Positions 63,262 to 64,000 of a stretch of 64,000 nucleotides of DNA are shown here, one piece after another. Source of the DNA: DATJPW01 sp035506215 (GTDB lineage: Bacteria > Desulfobacterota > Desulfomonilia > Desulfomonilales > Desulfomonilaceae). Both the position numbers and the translations under genes were made by a program. The notes under the pieces were generated by a model that ran no database searches, had not been told where the DNA came from, and saw only the letters and a list, made by a program, of their open reading frames with translations. The first letter of the stretch is position 1; every line of letters starts with the position of its first letter. Where the stretch lies: positions 1 to 64,000 of the forward strand of contig DATJPW010000231.1 in NCBI GenBank assembly GCA_035506215.1. Reading direction: 5' to 3'.

Positions 63262-64000
63262 ATGCGGAGACGCATTTTGATGTTATTCTGCCTGCTATGT
63301 TCGGTATGTGTCTTGAGTTGCGTCCCGGCTCTCTTTCAGCAAAAATCAGAGGCGCCTCGGGAAGAGGAAGTCGGCAAGAAGGCCGAACTGCTGAAGCCGA
63401 AAATGGCTGAATCGAGCGACAGCGATAGCTCTTCGCAGGGTGTCGGCGCTAAATCAAGAAATTCAAACAGCGGCCAAAACACGTCTCAGGCGGACCAGAC
63501 CCCACCGGAGATTGCCGAAGCTTCGCGTGCTGAAACGGAAGGGAAACAGGCCCCGGCTTCGGAAGAACGGGAAACGGAGCAGTCCAAGGGTGGCGAATCC
63601 GCCGGCAATTCGCAGTCGGATACGAGCGCAATATCGGGTCCGGCGCGGCGGATAGAGGCCAGTGGCGAAAATCCAGTAACCGAAGGTTCGGTGGGTAGTG
63701 ATGCAGACCGACCGACCGAACCAAAGGAGCAGCCGTTCAAGCGACACGATCATGCCAAGTACATAGCAGTCATTAAAAACAAAGGCATAGACCTTGTTAA
63801 TTCAGAAAGAAACTGCGATCAAGCCATGATATGTAAAGACTCCATGACGGAGCAATGGACGCTGACTCTTTATTACAAGAAGGCAAAGACTTATATATTC
63901 AACACTTACGTTTGGGACGAGATTGACGGCAAATGGCAAAAATCCTTCGTGTCCGGTAAGCGGCCAATCTCAGGTTGGGAAAAACATCTTAAATACACTT
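63262..64000 (+). CDS. lipoprotein, cut by the right window edge
   Basis: A frame open from ATG 63262 to the window end, at least 246 residues. The N-terminus is a lipoprotein signal (LFCLLCSVCVLSC), with lipidation at the last Cys. About 130 residues of Ser/Glu/Gln-rich, low-complexity sequence follow. A folded region then begins near residue 150 (YIAVIKNKGIDLVN, EQWTLTLYYKKAKTYIFNTYVWDEIDGKW). ATG 63280 is an alternative start with GGAG 9-10 bases upstream. The C-terminus and function cannot be seen. Confidence 0.7.
   Translation, partial: MRRRILMLFCLLCSVCVLSCVPALFQQKSEAPREEEVGKKAELLKPKMAESSDSDSSSQGVGAKSRNSNSGQNTSQADQTPPEIAEASRAETEGKQAPASEERETEQSKGGESAGNSQSDTSAISGPARRIEASGENPVTEGSVGSDADRPTEPKEQPFKRHDHAKYIAVIKNKGIDLVNSERNCDQAMICKDSMTEQWTLTLYYKKAKTYIFNTYVWDEIDGKWQKSFVSGKRPISGWEKHLKYT

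Overview
The window reads as chromosomal DNA of a Gram-negative, probably anaerobic bacterium of the Desulfobacterota (former Deltaproteobacteria), in the general neighbourhood of sulfate reducers or syntrophs. The evidence is combined: Kdo/LPS genes and an inverse autotransporter barrel imply an outer membrane; AhbC together with CysG-N, HemA, HemC and a CobA-HemD fusion imply the siroheme-dependent heme route typical of sulfate reducers; there is a CIRCE-controlled groESL, a sigma-54 response regulator and a fused B12 mutase of the IcmF type. The genus is inference only. Gene density is high, genes are short-spaced on both strands, and I see no prophage, transposase, CRISPR array, rRNA or tRNA.

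Layout. 0-8.2 kb (+): a bifunctional-nuclease-type protein, a histidine kinase/sigma-54 regulator pair, an L,D-transpeptidase, a small lipoprotein, a DUF3108 protein and a CCA-adding-type nucleotidyltransferase. 8.3-12.2 kb (-): hisC, cmk, rpsA, with good promoters before hisC and rpsA. 12.4-13.7 kb (+): an inverse autotransporter with a very small passenger. 13.7-25 kb (-): IcmF preceded by a free-standing B12-binding protein, cinA, polA and a Dna2-like nuclease-helicase. 25-28 kb (-): a TIM-barrel isomerase-like protein, ahbC and a Nudix hydrolase. 28-30 kb (+): groES-groEL under CIRCE. 30.2-34.5 kb (-): pyrC-pyrB-pyrI, a PfpI/DJ-1 protein, hypA and a small exported protein. 34.7-38.9 kb (+): an unknown protein, a DnaB paralogue, an AAA ATPase and a PAS histidine kinase. 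39-44.4 kb (+): the tetrapyrrole operon cysG-N, ccsA-like, hemA, hemC, cobA-hemD, three of whose junctions overlap or nearly touch. 44.4-47 kb (-): two LPS-type glycosyltransferases and a double-ACT protein. 47.5-52 kb (+): a metal block with a CDF exporter, a structured leader with two small ORFs, a PRC/MgtE-N/CBS protein and an NRAMP-family transporter. 52.4-57.2 kb, mostly (-): a second L,D-transpeptidase, ThpR, an M48 lipoprotein protease, a CMD protein, an MBL hydrolase and an IF-1, with one zinc-ribbon miniprotein on (+). 57.3-60.7 kb (-): kdnB-kdnA-kdsB. 60.8-64 kb (+): ffh, a small membrane protein and a lipoprotein running off the end.

The most interesting points are four. (1) A kdnB-kdnA-kdsB set predicts amino-Kdo (Kdo8N) in the LPS. 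(2) An NRAMP protein lacking the usual DPGN and MPH motifs is paired with a channel-less MgtE sensor module, suggesting a Mg2+ uptake system with a split regulator. (3) A promoter, a folded leader that can hide a Shine-Dalgarno sequence, and two undescribed small ORFs lie just upstream of that pair. (4) IcmF is co-transcribed with a second B12-binding protein. A bacterial Dna2-like enzyme and a divergent DnaB paralogue also deserve attention. Start codons were moved from the longest open frame wherever a Shine-Dalgarno site, a signal peptide or family length argued for it.
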